Shown one piece after another: positions 6,839 to 7,467 of a stretch of DNA of 7,467 bases; the stretch's first letter is position 1; each line of letters opens with the position of its first letter. Both the position numbers and the translations under genes were made by a program. A model generated the notes under the pieces. That model saw nothing but the letters and a program-made list of their open reading frames with translations, was not told where the DNA came from and ran no database searches. Origin of the DNA: Lysobacterales bacterium (GTDB taxonomy: Bacteria > Pseudomonadota > Gammaproteobacteria > Xanthomonadales > SZUA-36); NCBI GenBank assembly GCA_026196445.1, contig JAPHTE010000325.1, positions 1 through 7,467 of the forward strand, read 5' to 3'.

Positions 6839-7467
6839 CCGACGAGATCAAGGTCAACGACCTGACCGCTTCCCCCGAACAGGACGCGCCTACCAAAGAA
6901 CAGGCATCCACTTTCCGCCTGATCGCCACGCTGGCGATTGCCGGTGCGCTGGCGGGTTTGCTGCTGGTTCTTGTCAACCAGCATACCAAGCCGCTGATCG
7001 ATGCCTACAAGGCGGAACAATTGAAACTGGCGGTGTACGAGGTCACACCAGGCACCGAGCACTACGACACCTACTACCTGGTGGACGGCGCACTTTCGCT
7101 GACCCTGCCTGAAGGCGCCAAGGAGGCGGAATACAAGCGTATCTACGTCGGTTATGACGCCGACAACCGGCTCAACGGCGTGGCCATGTCGCGCGGCGAA
7201 TCCGGTTTCCAGGACGTGATCCTGGTCATCTTCGGCTTGAATCCGGGTACCGGAAAACTGATGGGCATGAAGGTGCTCGACAGCAAGGAAACCCCGGGTC
7301 TCGGCGACAAGATTTACAAGGATATGAATTATGTCAACCAGTTCTTCGCCGGTCCCGACACGCCGCTGATCCCGGTCAAGGCCGGCGCGGGTAAAGGTTT
7401 GCCAGGCGAGGTTGACACCATCACCGTTGCGACCATTTCCTCCAAGAAGTTGATAGTAATCATCAAC
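6835..7467 (+). CDS. rnfG: Electron transport complex subunit RnfG (membrane-anchored FMN subunit); 3' partial
   Basis: RnfG, homologous to NqrC, has a single N-terminal membrane anchor and an outward-facing FMN-binding domain that relays electrons within Rnf. The 211 visible codons show a charged N-terminus of about 26 residues, one membrane helix at about 27-47, then LVNQHTKPLIDAYK and the family loop ETPGLGDKI from E152. The flavin-attachment region is DTITVATISS at 194-203, with T200 the expected FMN-bearing threonine. The usual motif is S/T-G-A-T, so Val198 replaces the Gly. The window ends at residue 211, where family members usually stop within a few residues, so nearly the whole protein is present. 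The start is set by AGGAGG at 6822-6827 and the ATGA overlap with rnfD. The leading hydrophilic segment is longer than in the RnfG proteins I recall. The identity is secure; the effect of Val198 is unknown. Confidence 0.95.
   Translation, partial: MTDEIKVNDLTASPEQDAPTKEQASTFRLIATLAIAGALAGLLLVLVNQHTKPLIDAYKAEQLKLAVYEVTPGTEHYDTYYLVDGALSLTLPEGAKEAEYKRIYVGYDADNRLNGVAMSRGESGFQDVILVIFGLNPGTGKLMGMKVLDSKETPGLGDKIYKDMNYVNQFFAGPDTPLIPVKAGAGKGLPGEVDTITVATISSKKLIVIIN

Overview
The window carries four co-directional (+) genes with almost no space between them: the 3' part of a very large pyruvate:ferredoxin/flavodoxin oxidoreductase (PFOR, NifJ type), then rnfC, rnfD and the near-complete 5' part of rnfG. 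The gaps are 33 nt and 15 nt, followed by a 4-nt ATGA overlap, so this reads as one transcription unit that continues past both ends of the window. No promoter, terminator, RNA gene, mobile element, phage gene or CRISPR array is visible.

Region by region: positions 2-4450 encode at least 1,482 residues of PFOR. These comprise the end of domain I/II, the gamma domain, a two-cluster ferredoxin domain and the thiamine-diphosphate (TPP) domain with its own proximal [4Fe-4S] cluster. They are followed by an extra C-terminal region with a predicted coiled coil, an Ala/Pro/Glu-rich linker and finally a separate small ferredoxin domain. Positions 4484-5803 encode RnfC (NADH/FMN, two [4Fe-4S] clusters), 5819-6838 RnfD (membrane subunit with the covalent-FMN threonine motif) and 6835 to the end RnfG (membrane-anchored FMN subunit, cut at the 3' edge a few residues after its flavin motif).

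How they would work together (inference): PFOR exchanges low-potential electrons with ferredoxin while interconverting a 2-oxoacid (probably pyruvate) with acyl-CoA and CO2. Rnf couples ferredoxin:NAD+ electron transfer to Na+ or H+ movement. Here the ferredoxin seems to be tethered to PFOR by a flexible linker, and the gene sits directly before the Rnf subunits. The set could run from 2-oxoacid oxidation to NADH plus an ion gradient, or in reverse, using NADH and the ion gradient to drive reductive carboxylation. The sequence does not decide the direction or the substrate.

Organism: a moderately GC-rich bacterium. Codon use and protein character look proteobacterial, plausibly a gammaproteobacterium, but this is low-confidence. 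RnfC is the short form without the long Ala-rich tail of E. coli RsxC, and rnfC comes first (C-D-G), as in the rnfCDGEAB arrangement of acetogens and other anaerobes rather than the A-B-C-D-G-E order of E. coli. On that pattern rnfE, rnfA and rnfB would be expected just downstream.

Most notable points: the PFOR-ferredoxin fusion next to Rnf, two large insertions in PFOR relative to the classical enzyme, and a Val in place of the usual Gly in the RnfG flavin-attachment motif.
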